A stretch of 64,000 bases of DNA from AWTP1-13 sp963820375 (lineage in GTDB: Bacteria > Pseudomonadota > Alphaproteobacteria > Rhizobiales > Hyphomicrobiaceae): NCBI GenBank assembly GCA_963820375.1, contig CAWFZX010000013.1:176663-240662 (forward strand). Reading direction: 5' to 3'. The translations under genes were made by a program, and so were the position numbers. Shown here piece after piece: positions 7,461-16,875 of the stretch (positions are counted from its first letter, which is position 1; each line of letters begins with the position of its first letter). The notes beneath the pieces are model-generated. The model was not told the origin of the DNA. It made no database searches and worked only from the letters and a program-made list of their open reading frames with translations.

Positions 7461-8756
7461 TCAGCGGGGCCTGCTCGATCCGCTCGAAAGTGACCCCGTC
7501 GGATTTGCCCTTCGCCTGGGCGCTTTGCCGGACCGCTGGCGATCCGGTACGACCGCAGCGCGCTGGCGCGATGGCCTTGCCGGTGCGGTCGCCAACCATG
7601 CCGAGGCCGGTGCGCGGGTCTGCACAGCCGCGCAGCGGCGGTCTTCCGTCGGGATCGATTGCCGGATCAAGCGCTCGATATCACGCAGCAGATTGCGCTC
7701 GTCGGCGTCGCATAGCGAGATGGCGGTCCCGGTCTTGCCCGCACGCGCGGTCCGTCCGATGCGATGCACGTAGCTTTCCGCGACGTCGGGAAGCTCGTAG
7801 TTCACCACATGCGTCACCTGTTCAATGTCAATGCCCCGGGCAGCAATGTCGGTCGCAACCAACGCGCGGACTTTCGCGGCACGAAAGGCTGCCAGCGCCC
7901 GCTCGCGCTGCGATTGGCTCTTGTTGCCGTGGATAGCTGCAACACGCAGACCCGCCGCCTCAAGCCGGCGCGCAACGCGGTCGGCGCCCCGTTTCGTTCG
8001 CGTGAATATCAAAGCCCGCGACATTTTCGGATCGCCAAACAGCTCGACCAGCAAGGAGCTCTTGTTATGGCTCTCAACGTAAATGATGCGCTGCGTGACG
8101 CTGTCAACTGTGGCAGCCGCGGGGGTCATGGAGACGGTAACGGGATCGCGCAACAGCTGGTCGGCCAGCTTGCGGATCTCCTGCGGCATGGTCGCCGAAA
8201 ACAGCAGGTTTTGCCGGTTGGCGGGAAGATGGGAGACGATGCGGCGGGTCGGCGGCAGGAAGCCAAGATCCAGCATCTGGTCGGCCTCGTCGAGGACGAG
8301 GACCTCCGTGCCGGCGAGCGTCACATTGCCCTCCGTTAGGTGATCGATCAGTCGACCGGGCGTGGCAACCAGCACATCGACGCCGCGCGCTAGCGCCTGC
8401 ACCTGAGCGCCGGCACCTACGCCGCCGAACACGACGGCGACGAGGAGGCCGATGTGGCGCCCGTACACCCGGAAGCTTTGGCCGACCTGGCTGGCAAGCT
8501 CGCGCGTCGGGGTGAGAACCAAGACGCGACAGCCCTTACGCCGCGCCGGGCGCCGATCGGTTGCCAGGCGGTGAATGATCGGCAGGGCAAATGCGGCAGT
8601 TTTGCCTGTTCCCGTCTGGGCGATCCCCAGCACATCTCGTCCGGCAAGCGTTACCGGAATGGCCTTGCCCTGAATCGGCGTGGGTTTGTCGTAGCCTTCG
8701 GCTTTGAGCGCGCGAAGGATCGGCTCGGCAAGGCCGTATTCTGAAAACGTCGTCAA
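7461..8756 (-). CDS. rhlE: DEAD-box RNA helicase, RhlE-like
   Basis: An ATP-dependent RNA helicase, 431 residues, with every core motif: 'PTPIQ' (Q motif), 'AQTGTGKT' (I), 'PTRELA' (Ia), 'TPGR' (Ib), 'DEAD' (II), 'SAT' (III), 'LIFTRTK' (IV), 'ATDIAARGIDI' (V) and 'HRIGRTARAG' (VI). RhlE proteins help ribosome assembly and RNA decay, often in the cold. I place the start at TTG 8756, giving L/M-TTFSEYGLAEPIL, the normal beginning of this family; no ATG fits, and the open frame further upstream has no family character. The basic, Pro/Ala/Arg-rich tail after motif VI is typical of RhlE. It stands alone with about 500 non-coding bases upstream, where a long 5' leader may sit. Confidence 0.9.
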   Translation of the reverse strand: MTTFSEYGLAEPILRALKAEGYDKPTPIQGKAIPVTLAGRDVLGIAQTGTGKTAAFALPIIHRLATDRRPARRKGCRVLVLTPTRELASQVGQSFRVYGRHIGLLVAVVFGGVGAGAQVQALARGVDVLVATPGRLIDHLTEGNVTLAGTEVLVLDEADQMLDLGFLPPTRRIVSHLPANRQNLLFSATMPQEIRKLADQLLRDPVTVSMTPAAATVDSVTQRIIYVESHNKSSLLVELFGDPKMSRALIFTRTKRGADRVARRLEAAGLRVAAIHGNKSQSQRERALAAFRAAKVRALVATDIAARGIDIEQVTHVVNYELPDVAESYVHRIGRTARAGKTGTAISLCDADERNLLRDIERLIRQSIPTEDRRCAAVQTRAPASAWLATAPARPSRQRAAVVPDRQRSGKAPRRRANPTGSLSSGSSRPR

Positions 8757-9270
8757 TTGTAGGTACTTTCTCTCGACCGCGTGCGCGCGCCGTCCGACCG
8801 GTGGGTCGGTGCGATAGTGCGCCTTGCGGCCACGTTGTTGGAGACACCCCGCGTGTCCTGGGCTGTCGGATGCAATGCTCGGGGCGCTCAACAGGAGGAC
8901 ACGGGTGCCTCGAAGGGCCGACAATGTGTCCGTCACGCGGCTGGAGCGCCGCAAATCGCTCATGGGAGCGGTAGCACCTTCTCTCATGCTGCGACGCACA
9001 AGTCAACCGCTGCCGCAGCGAAGCGCCAAACCGCGGCGCTGCCGTGGTGCCGGTTTCGACCCCTCGGAAGAACAGCGCCTGCGTGTTCGCCCACGCCGGC
9101 TCAGAGGCGCGCGGCGGCGGACTGGTCGCGGTTGAGCTGCCAAGCGCACACAAAAGTCGATGCCGTGCTGAGGTTAAACGCTTGCGAGACCGCTAGGGTG
9201 TCGCTCATGGGCTGGAGCGGCGCTTGCCCTCACGCACGCCGGTGGCAGGTCATCAGGAGGAGGAGTGGCA
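8757..9270. other. 514-base region between helicase and dehydrogenase genes
   Basis: Several frames are open here on both strands but none has a recognisable product, a coherent composition or a good start site. The region must hold the promoters of the divergent helicase and dehydrogenase genes. I see no tRNA, terminator or repeat in it. Confidence 0.5.
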
Positions 9271-10164
9271 ATGGCAGAGACAATTGGCTTTATCGGACTG
9301 GGCGCCATGGGCGGCGGCATGGCGGGCAACCTGCTCAAGGCTGGCTATCAGCTTGTCGTCAACGATCTCGACAGTACCAAGATGGCAGCCGTGGTCGCGC
9401 GCGGCGCACAGCCAGCGTCGAGCGCCGCCGAGGTCGCGCGCCGGTGCAGTTGCAGCATCACCATGGTCGAGACGACGGCACAGACCGAAGCCGTGATCCT
9501 CGGCGCCAATGGCATCATCGACGGCGCCAGCCGCGGCCACGTCGTGGCGATGATGAGCACCATCGATCCGCATGCCGCCAAGCACATGCATGACCGCTTG
9601 CAGCAAGCTGGCATTGCCATGCTGGACGCGCCCGTCAGCGGCGGCAGCGCGCGCGCCACGGCGGGCGAGCTTGCCGTGATCGCCGGCGGCGATGCGGCAG
9701 CGTTCGAGCGCTGCCGCGCCGTCTTCAAGGCCATGTCGACGCATCAGTTCCATGTCGGCGGCATCGGGCAGGGCCTGGCCCTGAAGCTCGTCAACAACAT
9801 GCTGATCCAGGTCAACACGGTGGCGATCGCCGAAGCCTTTGTGATGGGCGCCAAGGCCGGGCTCGACGCGCAGACCATGTACGACGTCATCAAGGTCTCG
9901 ACGGGAGCCAGCTTTGCGCTCGACTATCGCCTGCCGCGCATGATCGCCGGTGATTTCAAGCCGGGTGGCACCATCGACATTTCCTACAAAGACCAGGAGC
10001 TCGAAACCGCCTTCGCAAAATCGCTTGGCGTGCCGCTGTTTCTCGCCAACGTCAGCCAGCAGGTCTACCAAATGGCGCGGGCGGCGGGCCTCGCCAAGGA
10101 GGATGGCGCAGCGATTGTGAAGATTTACGAACAGATGGCGGGCGTGAGACTTGGACCGAGATAG
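9271..10164 (+). CDS. NAD(P)-dependent beta-hydroxyacid dehydrogenase, 3-hydroxyisobutyrate dehydrogenase family
   Basis: Members oxidise 3-hydroxy acids such as 3-hydroxyisobutyrate, tartronate semialdehyde or D-glycerate. The 297-residue product starts with the dinucleotide-binding loop 'GFIGLGAMGGGMA' (residues 6-18), contains the substrate-site signature 'DAPVSGG' and the catalytic lysine of 'GLALKLVNN' (Lys172). ATG 9271 was chosen because AGGAGGAGG ends about seven bases before it; GTG 9265 is a less likely alternative. It faces the polysaccharide-deacetylase-like genes with 15 bases between stops. Exact substrate unknown; a role together with the nearby importer and hydrolases is inference. 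Confidence 0.85.
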   Translation: MAETIGFIGLGAMGGGMAGNLLKAGYQLVVNDLDSTKMAAVVARGAQPASSAAEVARRCSCSITMVETTAQTEAVILGANGIIDGASRGHVVAMMSTIDPHAAKHMHDRLQQAGIAMLDAPVSGGSARATAGELAVIAGGDAAAFERCRAVFKAMSTHQFHVGGIGQGLALKLVNNMLIQVNTVAIAEAFVMGAKAGLDAQTMYDVIKVSTGASFALDYRLPRMIAGDFKPGGTIDISYKDQELETAFAKSLGVPLFLANVSQQVYQMARAAGLAKEDGAAIVKIYEQMAGVRLGPR

Positions 10165-10179
10165 CTATCGCCGGCGTCA

Positions 10180-11118
10180 TCAACTCAAGCTGCCGGGGTA
10201 GTCCTGCCAAATGCTGGGTTCGAGCTTCAAGCTGGTCGACGCCGGATAGGCTTGCGTCCAATAGTTGGCACATTCGGCGCCCGTTGCATTCCACAGCTCC
10301 GGCAGACGGCTGATGCGAGCGAGAAAATCCTCCAAGCCGGCCATGCGATTGCACCAGCCGATGTGTTGCGGGTGCAGCGTCATTGTGAAAAAACGGCCGC
10401 GCTGATATTGCGCGTCGAGCTCCGCGCGCCAATTGCGAAACAGCATGTCGGGGTTCTCCAGTCCCGTCCCGGCAACTGGAAACATGCAAAAGAACTGATC
10501 ATCGAAGTGATAATAGTAGGGCAGCGTCAGGATCGCGCGCCTGCTGGCAAAATCCGTCACCCAGTAGTGCGGGAGGTCATCGGCAAGGCCGTTGCCCATG
10601 TAGTGGTAGCCGGCCTCGAGCAAAAGCTGCATGGTGTTGGCGCTGATGCTGCCGCCGGCGAACGGGTCCTGCTGCCGCGGCAGCGAGAACCAGCCCGAGG
10701 GACGCGTTCCCGCAACCGCGGTCAGCATTTCTGTCGCCAGCTTGATGCGCGCCTCTTCCTCGTCTCGGTGCAATTGGCTGACATCCTCATGCTTTAATCC
10801 GTGCGCTGCTATTTCGTGACCGCGCCGGGCGATATCCCTGACCCGAGCCGGATAGCATTCGGCCATCACCGCCGGCACCGCAAACGTCGCGCGCAGCCCA
10901 TGGCGTGCGAGGGCGTCCAGCAGCCCATCGAGGCCGTCGTTGACGGCAAAGACCGCCACCTCACTGGCAAGGTCGCGCGGCACAATTCCCTCCGGGCCAC
11001 TGGCCACGCTCAGGTCGACAACGATGTGGATGGCGCAACGCTTTGCGTCGGGCCAGCGCACGTCGGCGTCGGCCAGGCTCTTCTCATCCGAAATCGTATA
11101 TCCCTGCTTCCAGGGCAT
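10180..11118 (-). CDS. CE4-family hydrolase (polysaccharide deacetylase / PuuE-cyclic imidase type)
   Basis: A 312-residue protein of the carbohydrate esterase 4 fold. The metal-binding pair is visible as 'AAHGLKHEDV' (His106, His110), preceded by the family strand 'ATFAVPAVMAE' and followed by 'GWFSLPRQQDP'. Length and motif spacing resemble the PuuE allantoinase / cyclic imide hydrolase branch rather than chitooligosaccharide deacetylases; no signal peptide is present, so the enzyme is probably cytosolic and may act on a small cyclic amide. ATG 11118 follows GAGCGGAG. The gene starts only 14 bases after the stop of a second CE4 gene; they form a tandem pair upstream of a divergent Dpp importer. 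Confidence 0.8.
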   Translation of the reverse strand: MPWKQGYTISDEKSLADADVRWPDAKRCAIHIVVDLSVASGPEGIVPRDLASEVAVFAVNDGLDGLLDALARHGLRATFAVPAVMAECYPARVRDIARRGHEIAAHGLKHEDVSQLHRDEEEARIKLATEMLTAVAGTRPSGWFSLPRQQDPFAGGSISANTMQLLLEAGYHYMGNGLADDLPHYWVTDFASRRAILTLPYYYHFDDQFFCMFPVAGTGLENPDMLFRNWRAELDAQYQRGRFFTMTLHPQHIGWCNRMAGLEDFLARISRLPELWNATGAECANYWTQAYPASTSLKLEPSIWQDYPGSLS

Positions 11119-11132
11119 GGCTGCCACTCCGC

Positions 11133-12044
11133 TCAAGTTCCAGGCGCAAATTGGCGCACACCGACACGGGACCCTGCCGAATGCTGCGCAAGTGCATGAC
11201 GCGCCACGTCCTCGCAGGTGGCAAACCATACGCCGGGAAGCGCCTTCATGCTTTGGATCAAGCGATCGAGCATGGCGATGCGCAGCGCGCGCCCCGACAC
11301 GAACGGGTGCAAGCAGATATTAAGATAGCCGCCCTGCCGGTACTGCTGCAGGAAGGCGGCCGACCAGAGATCAAACACCCGATCCGTGTCCGAAAGGCGT
11401 TGCCCGGCATTGGCGCTGGCGTACCAGGCGAAGCTGAAGAACATGGCATCGTCGATGGCGAAGTGGAACGGCAGCTCGAGCAGCATGGGCTCGCCTTTAT
11501 CGTCGAGCACATAGTAGGGTCGATGGCTGCGCGCGCCATGCGAGTTGTAGATGTAGCCCTCCTGCCGCAGCAGCGCCGGCGCATAGTGGCTGCGTGAGCC
11601 GACCGGCCGGCGCCCGCTGATGCTGGCAAGAGCCGCGGCGGTCTTGCGCAGATGATCGCGCGCAAGCTCGGGCTCCTTGGGCACGCGGTGCTCCCACATG
11701 TGGTCGGCGAGCTCGTGGCCGTCTCTCACCGCGGCCTTCAGCGCCTCGGGATAAAGTTCACGAATGCGCCCAGGCGTGAAGATTGTGGCTTTTATGGCGT
11801 GCGTTTCCAACAGCTCCAGCAAGCGCCAAATGCCAACGCGCCCGCCAAACTCCCCCTTGGCCAACTGCATGGCCGGCTCGTTGTTGAGGCGCCGCAACAG
11901 CATGGCATCAAAGTCGATCGTCACATTGACGGCGATGCGCGCCGCGTCGGGCCAAGCCAACTGTCCGAGCAGCGCAAAACGCGCCTCATGCTGCGCTGCC
12001 GCGCCTTTCAGCTCGGCAATTTCCTCGCTGAGCCGGTCAGGCAT
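11133..12044 (-). CDS. CE4-family hydrolase (second of a tandem pair)
   Basis: A 303-residue cytosolic CE4 protein. It shows the N-terminal acidic motif 'VTIDFDAML', the metal-binding histidines in 'LADHMWEHRVP' (His115, His119) and the later 'GSRSHYAPALLRQEGY' and 'LHPFVSGR' segments that carry further active-site residues. It is only distantly similar to its downstream neighbour, so the two probably do different reactions or form a hetero-complex. The start at ATG 12044 is fixed by GGGAGG. The divergent arrangement with the peptide-type ABC importer (starting 12301) suggests that the two hydrolases process the imported compound in the cytoplasm. Confidence 0.8.
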   Translation of the reverse strand: MPDRLSEEIAELKGAAAQHEARFALLGQLAWPDAARIAVNVTIDFDAMLLRRLNNEPAMQLAKGEFGGRVGIWRLLELLETHAIKATIFTPGRIRELYPEALKAAVRDGHELADHMWEHRVPKEPELARDHLRKTAAALASISGRRPVGSRSHYAPALLRQEGYIYNSHGARSHRPYYVLDDKGEPMLLELPFHFAIDDAMFFSFAWYASANAGQRLSDTDRVFDLWSAAFLQQYRQGGYLNICLHPFVSGRALRIAMLDRLIQSMKALPGVWFATCEDVARHALAQHSAGSRVGVRQFAPGT

Positions 12045-12300
12045 GCGGCCTCCCAGGGGCGGGATGGAGCGAATGTTTCGGCGCAGGCACGAGCACGGTG
12101 GCAGCCCTTTTGCACGACTTTGGCTCTGTGCGGCGAGATCCGAATGCAATACAGTATCGCCACCGGGAACGGCAAACGTCGTTTCCGGCAACAAACAAAA
12201 GGTCCGTCACGCATGGAGGACCGCGCCTCAGAAAATCGACCTGGGGCGCGGGTAAACATTTCACCAAACGTTCTCCGTGCGCCGTTGAAGGGAGAACGCC

Positions 12301-13890
12301 ATGGCTTTCATTCAAGCCGGGGCAGTCCCGGCGTTGCCTAACATCGGCCACCGGCCCTGGCTGCGCTGGCTCTTCCTCGCTCTCATCGCCTGGCTGATGC
12401 TTGCCGGCGCCGCCGGCCCGGGGAGGGCGGCGGCCTCATCAGGGCAGCTGACCTGGGGGGTGCACGTCTCTTTGGCACCGACATGGTTCGATCCCGCGGA
12501 GATGTCGGGGATCATCACGCCCTATATGGTGCTTTACGCCCTGCATGACGCCCTGGTGAAACCCATGCCGGGGCAGTCGTTTGCGCCGAGCCTGGCGAAA
12601 TCCTGGTCGCAATCCGACGACGGTCTCACTTACGAATTCGTCCTGCGCGAAGGCGCAAAATTTCACAATGGCGATCCGGTCACCGCGACGGACGTAAAGT
12701 TCTCATATGAGAGGTACCGCGGCGCCGCCAATAAGGCGCTCAAGGAGCGGGTTGCCGCGGTCGAGACGCCCGATCCCCAGCGCGTCGTCTTCAAGCTCAA
12801 GCAGCCCTGGCCCGACTTCATGACCTTCTATACCAGCGCCACGGCCGCGGCCTGGATCGTGCCGAAGTCGTACGTCGACAAGGTCGGCGAAGAGGGCTTC
12901 AAGAAGGCGCCGATCGGCGCCGGGCCTTACAAATTTGTCGCCTTTACGCCCGGCCTCGAGCTGAGCATGGAGGCGTTTGCGGCGTACTGGCGCAAGAAGC
13001 CCAGCGTCGAGCGCCTCATTTTCCGTGTCATCCCCGATGAATCAACCCGGCTTGCCGCACTCAAGCGCGGCGAGGTCGACATCGCCTACTCGATCCGTGG
13101 CGAGCTGGCCGAGGAGATCGAGCGCACCAAGGGTCTCCTTCTCAAGCCTACGGTGATCCAAGCTCCGTTCTGGCTCTACTTCGCCGACCAATGGGATGCA
13201 AAGTCGCCGTGGCACGATCCGCGGGTCCGGCTCGCAGCAAGCCTCGCCATTGACCACAAGGGCATCAATCAGGCGCTGACGCTTGGCCACTCCAAAATCA
13301 CGGGCAGCATCATCCCCAACACCTTCGAGCACTTCTGGCAGCCCCCAGCTCCCACTTACGACCCGGCAATGGCCAAGAAGCTGTTGACCGAGGCAGGTCA
13401 TGCCAACGGCTTCGACGCCGGCGAGTACTACTGCGACGCATCGTATGCCAACCTGGCCGAGGCGGTGCTCAACAATCTGCAGGCCGTCGGCATCCGCGCC
13501 AAGCTGCGCCCTCTCGAGCGGGCCGCGTTTTTCAAGGGCTATAGCGAGAAGAGCTACAAGAACCTGATCCAGGCGGCGAGCGGCGCGTTCGGCAACACCG
13601 CCACCCGGCTCGAAGCCTTCGTGGTGAAGGGAGGCACCTACGTTTATGGCAGCTACCCCGACCTCGATGCCTTGTTTCATGAGCAAGCGGGCGAGCTCGA
13701 CGGCAAGAAGCGCGCGGCAGTCCTCGCCAAGATCCAACAGCTGATCCACGAGCGCACCATCTACGCCCATCTTTGGCAGCTGGCTTTCATCAACGGCGCC
13801 GGACCACGCGTGGGCAAGTCAGGGCTGGGTTTGATCGCCGGCCATGCCTACTCGGCGCCCTACGAGGACGTGACCCTGGCGGTCAAGTAA
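12301..13890 (+). CDS. ABC transporter substrate-binding protein, peptide/nickel (Dpp/SBP_bac_5) family
   Basis: The periplasmic receptor of the following importer, 529 residues, which is the usual length of the cluster C (DppA/OppA) class. After an N-terminal hydrophobic stretch ('WLFLALIAWLMLAG') and an Ala-rich cleavage region come family features: 'LAKSWSQSDDGLTYEFVLREGAKFHNGDPVTATDVKFS'-type sequence at residues 98-140, 'VGAGPYKF'-like 'IGAGPYKF', and 'DPRVRLAASLAIDHKGI'. AAGGGAG precedes ATG 12301. It is followed after 133 bases by the permease genes. Ligands of this class range from peptides to opines and cyclic amides. Confidence 0.92.
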   Translation: MAFIQAGAVPALPNIGHRPWLRWLFLALIAWLMLAGAAGPGRAAASSGQLTWGVHVSLAPTWFDPAEMSGIITPYMVLYALHDALVKPMPGQSFAPSLAKSWSQSDDGLTYEFVLREGAKFHNGDPVTATDVKFSYERYRGAANKALKERVAAVETPDPQRVVFKLKQPWPDFMTFYTSATAAAWIVPKSYVDKVGEEGFKKAPIGAGPYKFVAFTPGLELSMEAFAAYWRKKPSVERLIFRVIPDESTRLAALKRGEVDIAYSIRGELAEEIERTKGLLLKPTVIQAPFWLYFADQWDAKSPWHDPRVRLAASLAIDHKGINQALTLGHSKITGSIIPNTFEHFWQPPAPTYDPAMAKKLLTEAGHANGFDAGEYYCDASYANLAEAVLNNLQAVGIRAKLRPLERAAFFKGYSEKSYKNLIQAASGAFGNTATRLEAFVVKGGTYVYGSYPDLDALFHEQAGELDGKKRAAVLAKIQQLIHERTIYAHLWQLAFINGAGPRVGKSGLGLIAGHAYSAPYEDVTLAVK

Positions 13891-14023
13891 GAGATGGCGG
13901 AGGCCGGCAAATGCGACGGCGCGGCAGCAACGGCTGGTGCGATGCGTGCTCGGCGCCGGCGGCGCCTTGCCGGCCTTACGACCAGCCCGCAGTGGCCTGC
14001 CACAGCACCCTAGGGGAGACGGC

Positions 14024-14944
14024 ATGACCCGTTACATCATACGCCGGCTCGGCTATTCGCTGATCTCGTTACTTCTCCTGTCGTTGACGATCTTTCTTTT
14101 TGTGCGCGTCACCGGTGATCCCACCACGCTGTTGGTAGAGCCCGGTGCCAGTCAAGCGGACATCGATGCCATCCGCCAGCGCTTCGGTCTCGATCGGCCG
14201 ATCTGGGTGCAATACTGGAACTTCATGGCAAGCCTCGTTCAGGGGGACTTCGGCAGTTCCTTCTACTACCGCACGCCGGTGCTCGAGCTCTACCTCTCGC
14301 GCCTGCCCAACTCACTGCTGCTGGCGTTGGCGGCGATGGCCTTCTCGCTGCTGATCGGCATTCCGAGCGGCATTCTGGCGGCCGTGCGCGTCGGCGGTTT
14401 TTGGGACAGTGCGGGCAAATTGTTTTCGCTGCTCGGCCTGTCGCTGCCCTCGTTTTGGGTTGGCCTGGTGCTGATCCTCATCTTCTCCGTCTCGCTTGGC
14501 TGGCTCCCCTCCTCGGGCTCGGGCACGGTGTGGCATCTCTTGATGCCGGCCTTCGCGCTGGGTTGGTATTTTGCCGCCGCGCACATGCGCCTCACGCGCT
14601 CCTCTATGCTCGAGGTATTGGGCTCCGAATACATCAAGCTTGCCCGCCTCAAGGGCCTGCCCGAATCCCTCGTCATCGCCAAACATGCCTTCAAGAACGC
14701 GCTGATCCCGGTGCTGACACTGGCGGGCATCAACCTCGTCATTATGATCAACGTTGCCGTGGTGGTGGAGACGGTGTTCGCCTGGCCCGGCATCGGTCGT
14801 CTTCTCTACGAAGGCATCACCTTCCGCGATTTCCCCGTCGTGCAGGCCGTGGTGCTGCTGGGCGGCGCCATGATCGTGCTGGTGAACCTCTTGATCGACA
14901 TCCTCTATGCGGTGATCGATCCACGCATCCGACTGGAGAAATGA
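14024..14944 (+). CDS. dppB: ABC transporter permease, DppB type
   Basis: The first inner-membrane subunit of the importer, 306 residues with six predicted helices and the N-terminal signature 'YIIRRLGYSLISLLLLSLTIFLFVR'-type segment. The cytoplasmic EAA loop that docks the ATPase is visible in 'EYIKLARLKGLPESLVIAKHAFKNALIP'-type sequence near residue 205. ATG 14024 follows GGGGAGA. Stop and the next start are separated by four bases, so it is clearly co-transcribed with the DppC gene. Length and topology are normal. Confidence 0.92.
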   Translation: MTRYIIRRLGYSLISLLLLSLTIFLFVRVTGDPTTLLVEPGASQADIDAIRQRFGLDRPIWVQYWNFMASLVQGDFGSSFYYRTPVLELYLSRLPNSLLLALAAMAFSLLIGIPSGILAAVRVGGFWDSAGKLFSLLGLSLPSFWVGLVLILIFSVSLGWLPSSGSGTVWHLLMPAFALGWYFAAAHMRLTRSSMLEVLGSEYIKLARLKGLPESLVIAKHAFKNALIPVLTLAGINLVIMINVAVVVETVFAWPGIGRLLYEGITFRDFPVVQAVVLLGGAMIVLVNLLIDILYAVIDPRIRLEK

Positions 14945-14948
14945 CGCC

Positions 14949-15827
14949 ATGGCGATGCAGACCGAGGCCATCGGCCGCGCCCCGCGCGCTGCCTTTTTGC
15001 TGGAGGGATTTCCGCTGCTGCCGACGCTGATCCTGATCGGCATCGCGCTGGTCGCCCTGCTCGCTGAGCTGCTCGCACCCCACAATCCTGAGATCGGCTC
15101 ACTTGCCGCGCGCTTCCGTCCACCCGCTTGGCAGACCGGCGGCAGTGCCGATCATCTGCTTGGTACCGATCATCTCGGTCGCGACGTCCTCTCCCGTCTG
15201 ATCTTCGGAGCCAGAGTTTCCATCGTGGTCGGCTTTACCGCGGTCATCTTCGCCGGCGCCATCGGTACGCTGCTCGGCATCGTCTCCGGCTATCTCGGGG
15301 GCTGGGTTGACCAGGTGATCATGCGCATCACCGATACCTGGCTGGCATTGCCGGCGCTGACCTTCGCCATCTTCCTTACCGCCATCGTTGGCCCCAGCGA
15401 AATGAACATCGTCATCATCCTTGCGGCCGTCTACTGGACGCGCTACGCGCGCGTCATCCGCGGCGAGGTGCTTTCGCTCAAGGAGCGGGAGTTCGTGCGG
15501 CTGGCGATCGTGGCGGGGTGTTCCAAGTGGAGCATCATGCGACGGCACATCCTGCCGAATGTCCTCAACTCGGCCATCGTGCTCGGCACCTTGATGCTCG
15601 GCGTTGTCATCGTCACCGAGGCGGCACTGTCATTTCTCGGTGTCGGGGTGCCGCCCCCCAAGCCAGCCTGGGGCCTGATGTTGGCCGACGGCAAGAAGGG
15701 CATGATGGTGGGGTACTGGTGGCTCACCGTGCTGCCGGGCGTGTGCATCATGCTGATGGTGCTTTCGGCAAACCTGTTGGGTGACTGGCTGCGCGTCAAG
15801 CTCGATCCCCAGCTCCGCCAACTATGA
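14949..15827 (+). CDS. dppC: ABC transporter permease, DppC type
   Basis: The second permease subunit, 292 residues, six helices plus the N-terminal OppC-type extension. Family markers are 'HLLGTDHLGRDVLSRLIFGARVS'-like sequence (residues 69-90) and the EAA loop around 'EREFVRLAIVAGCSKWSIMRRHILPN'. It lies four bases behind dppB and 33 bases before dppD. Nothing unusual in the sequence. Confidence 0.92.
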   Translation: MAMQTEAIGRAPRAAFLLEGFPLLPTLILIGIALVALLAELLAPHNPEIGSLAARFRPPAWQTGGSADHLLGTDHLGRDVLSRLIFGARVSIVVGFTAVIFAGAIGTLLGIVSGYLGGWVDQVIMRITDTWLALPALTFAIFLTAIVGPSEMNIVIILAAVYWTRYARVIRGEVLSLKEREFVRLAIVAGCSKWSIMRRHILPNVLNSAIVLGTLMLGVVIVTEAALSFLGVGVPPPKPAWGLMLADGKKGMMVGYWWLTVLPGVCIMLMVLSANLLGDWLRVKLDPQLRQL

Positions 15828-15860
15828 GCGAACGTTCGCCGGCATAGGTGAGGTGACTTG

Positions 15861-16875
15861 ATGGGAGCTGAGCCACTGCTCGAGATCAACAACCTTTCCA
15901 CCCACTACGTCTCGGCACAAGGGGCGCGCGTGGTGCGCGCAGTCGAAGGGGTCAGTCTGCGCATCAATGCGCGTGAAACCTTGGGCATCGTCGGCGAGTC
16001 GGGCTCCGGCAAGAGCACGCTGGCACTGAGCATCGTGCGCTTGCTGCCACCTTCGGCGCGCATCGCCAGCGGAACGATGATGTTCGAAGGCGAGGACTTG
16101 CTGAGCAAATCCGCCAGCGAAATGCGGCGCGTGCGCGGCAGGCGTATCGCCATGATCCTGCAGGACCCGATGGCATCGCTCAATCCGCTGTTCACGGTCG
16201 GTGATCAGGTGGCGGAGCCGATTCGGGTGCACGAGCGCGCGGCTCGCGGTACCGCCTGGCGTCGGGCTCTGGACTTGCTCAAGGCAGTGCGCATCGCCTC
16301 TCCGGACACGCGTCTGCGGCAATATCCGCACGAAATGTCCGGCGGCATGCGCCAACGTATCGTTGGTGCCATCGGCATCTCATGCGAACCGCGGCTGCTG
16401 ATCGCCGACGAGCCCACAACCAGCCTCGACCTGACGATCCAGGCGCAGTACCTGAATTTATTGCGCGAGCTGCAGCAGGCCCACGGCCTGGCCTTGATCT
16501 TCATCACGCACAATCTCGGTATCGTCGCCAAAATGTGCGATCAGCTGGCCGTGATGTACGCGGGAAAGGTGGTGGAGGCTGGACCGGTGCGGCAAATCTT
16601 CCAGCGCGCCGGCCCATCCCTACACCCAGGCGCTCCTCAACTCGATACCACGCATGCAGGACAGTCGGCGCCGGCTCACCGCCATCGACGGGCAGCCACC
16701 CGACCTCGCCAGCATGACACCAGGATGCGCCTTCGCGCCACGTTGCTGCCGCGCAATCGAGCGCTGTCGTGCTGCGGCTCCGCCGGAATTCAGCGGCGCC
16801 GACGGTCGCAGGCTGCGTTGCTGGCTGACGGCGCCGGGCACGGTCAGTGCCGAGGTGCATGGCGGAGTGGCGTGA
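15861..16875 (+). CDS. dppD: ABC transporter ATP-binding protein, DppD type, with an apparent one-base frameshift
   Basis: The ATPase core is intact: Walker A 'GESGSGKST', the signature 'SGGMRQR' and Walker B 'LLIADEP'. Near 16605-16613 the frame changes. Before it the product reads 'VRQIFQR'; the expected continuation 'AHPYTQALLNSIPRM' and the C-terminal oligopeptide-ABC domain with its Cys-containing 'PGCAFAPRCCRAIERC' are found in the +1 frame and end with a stop at 16873-16875, exactly overlapping the ATG of dppF as ATGA. Removing one base around 16610 restores a normal protein of about 338 residues. In the sequence as given, translation would instead run through into dppF and make a nonsense linker joining both ATPases. 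This is either an indel in the sequence or a recent mutation. Confidence 0.8.
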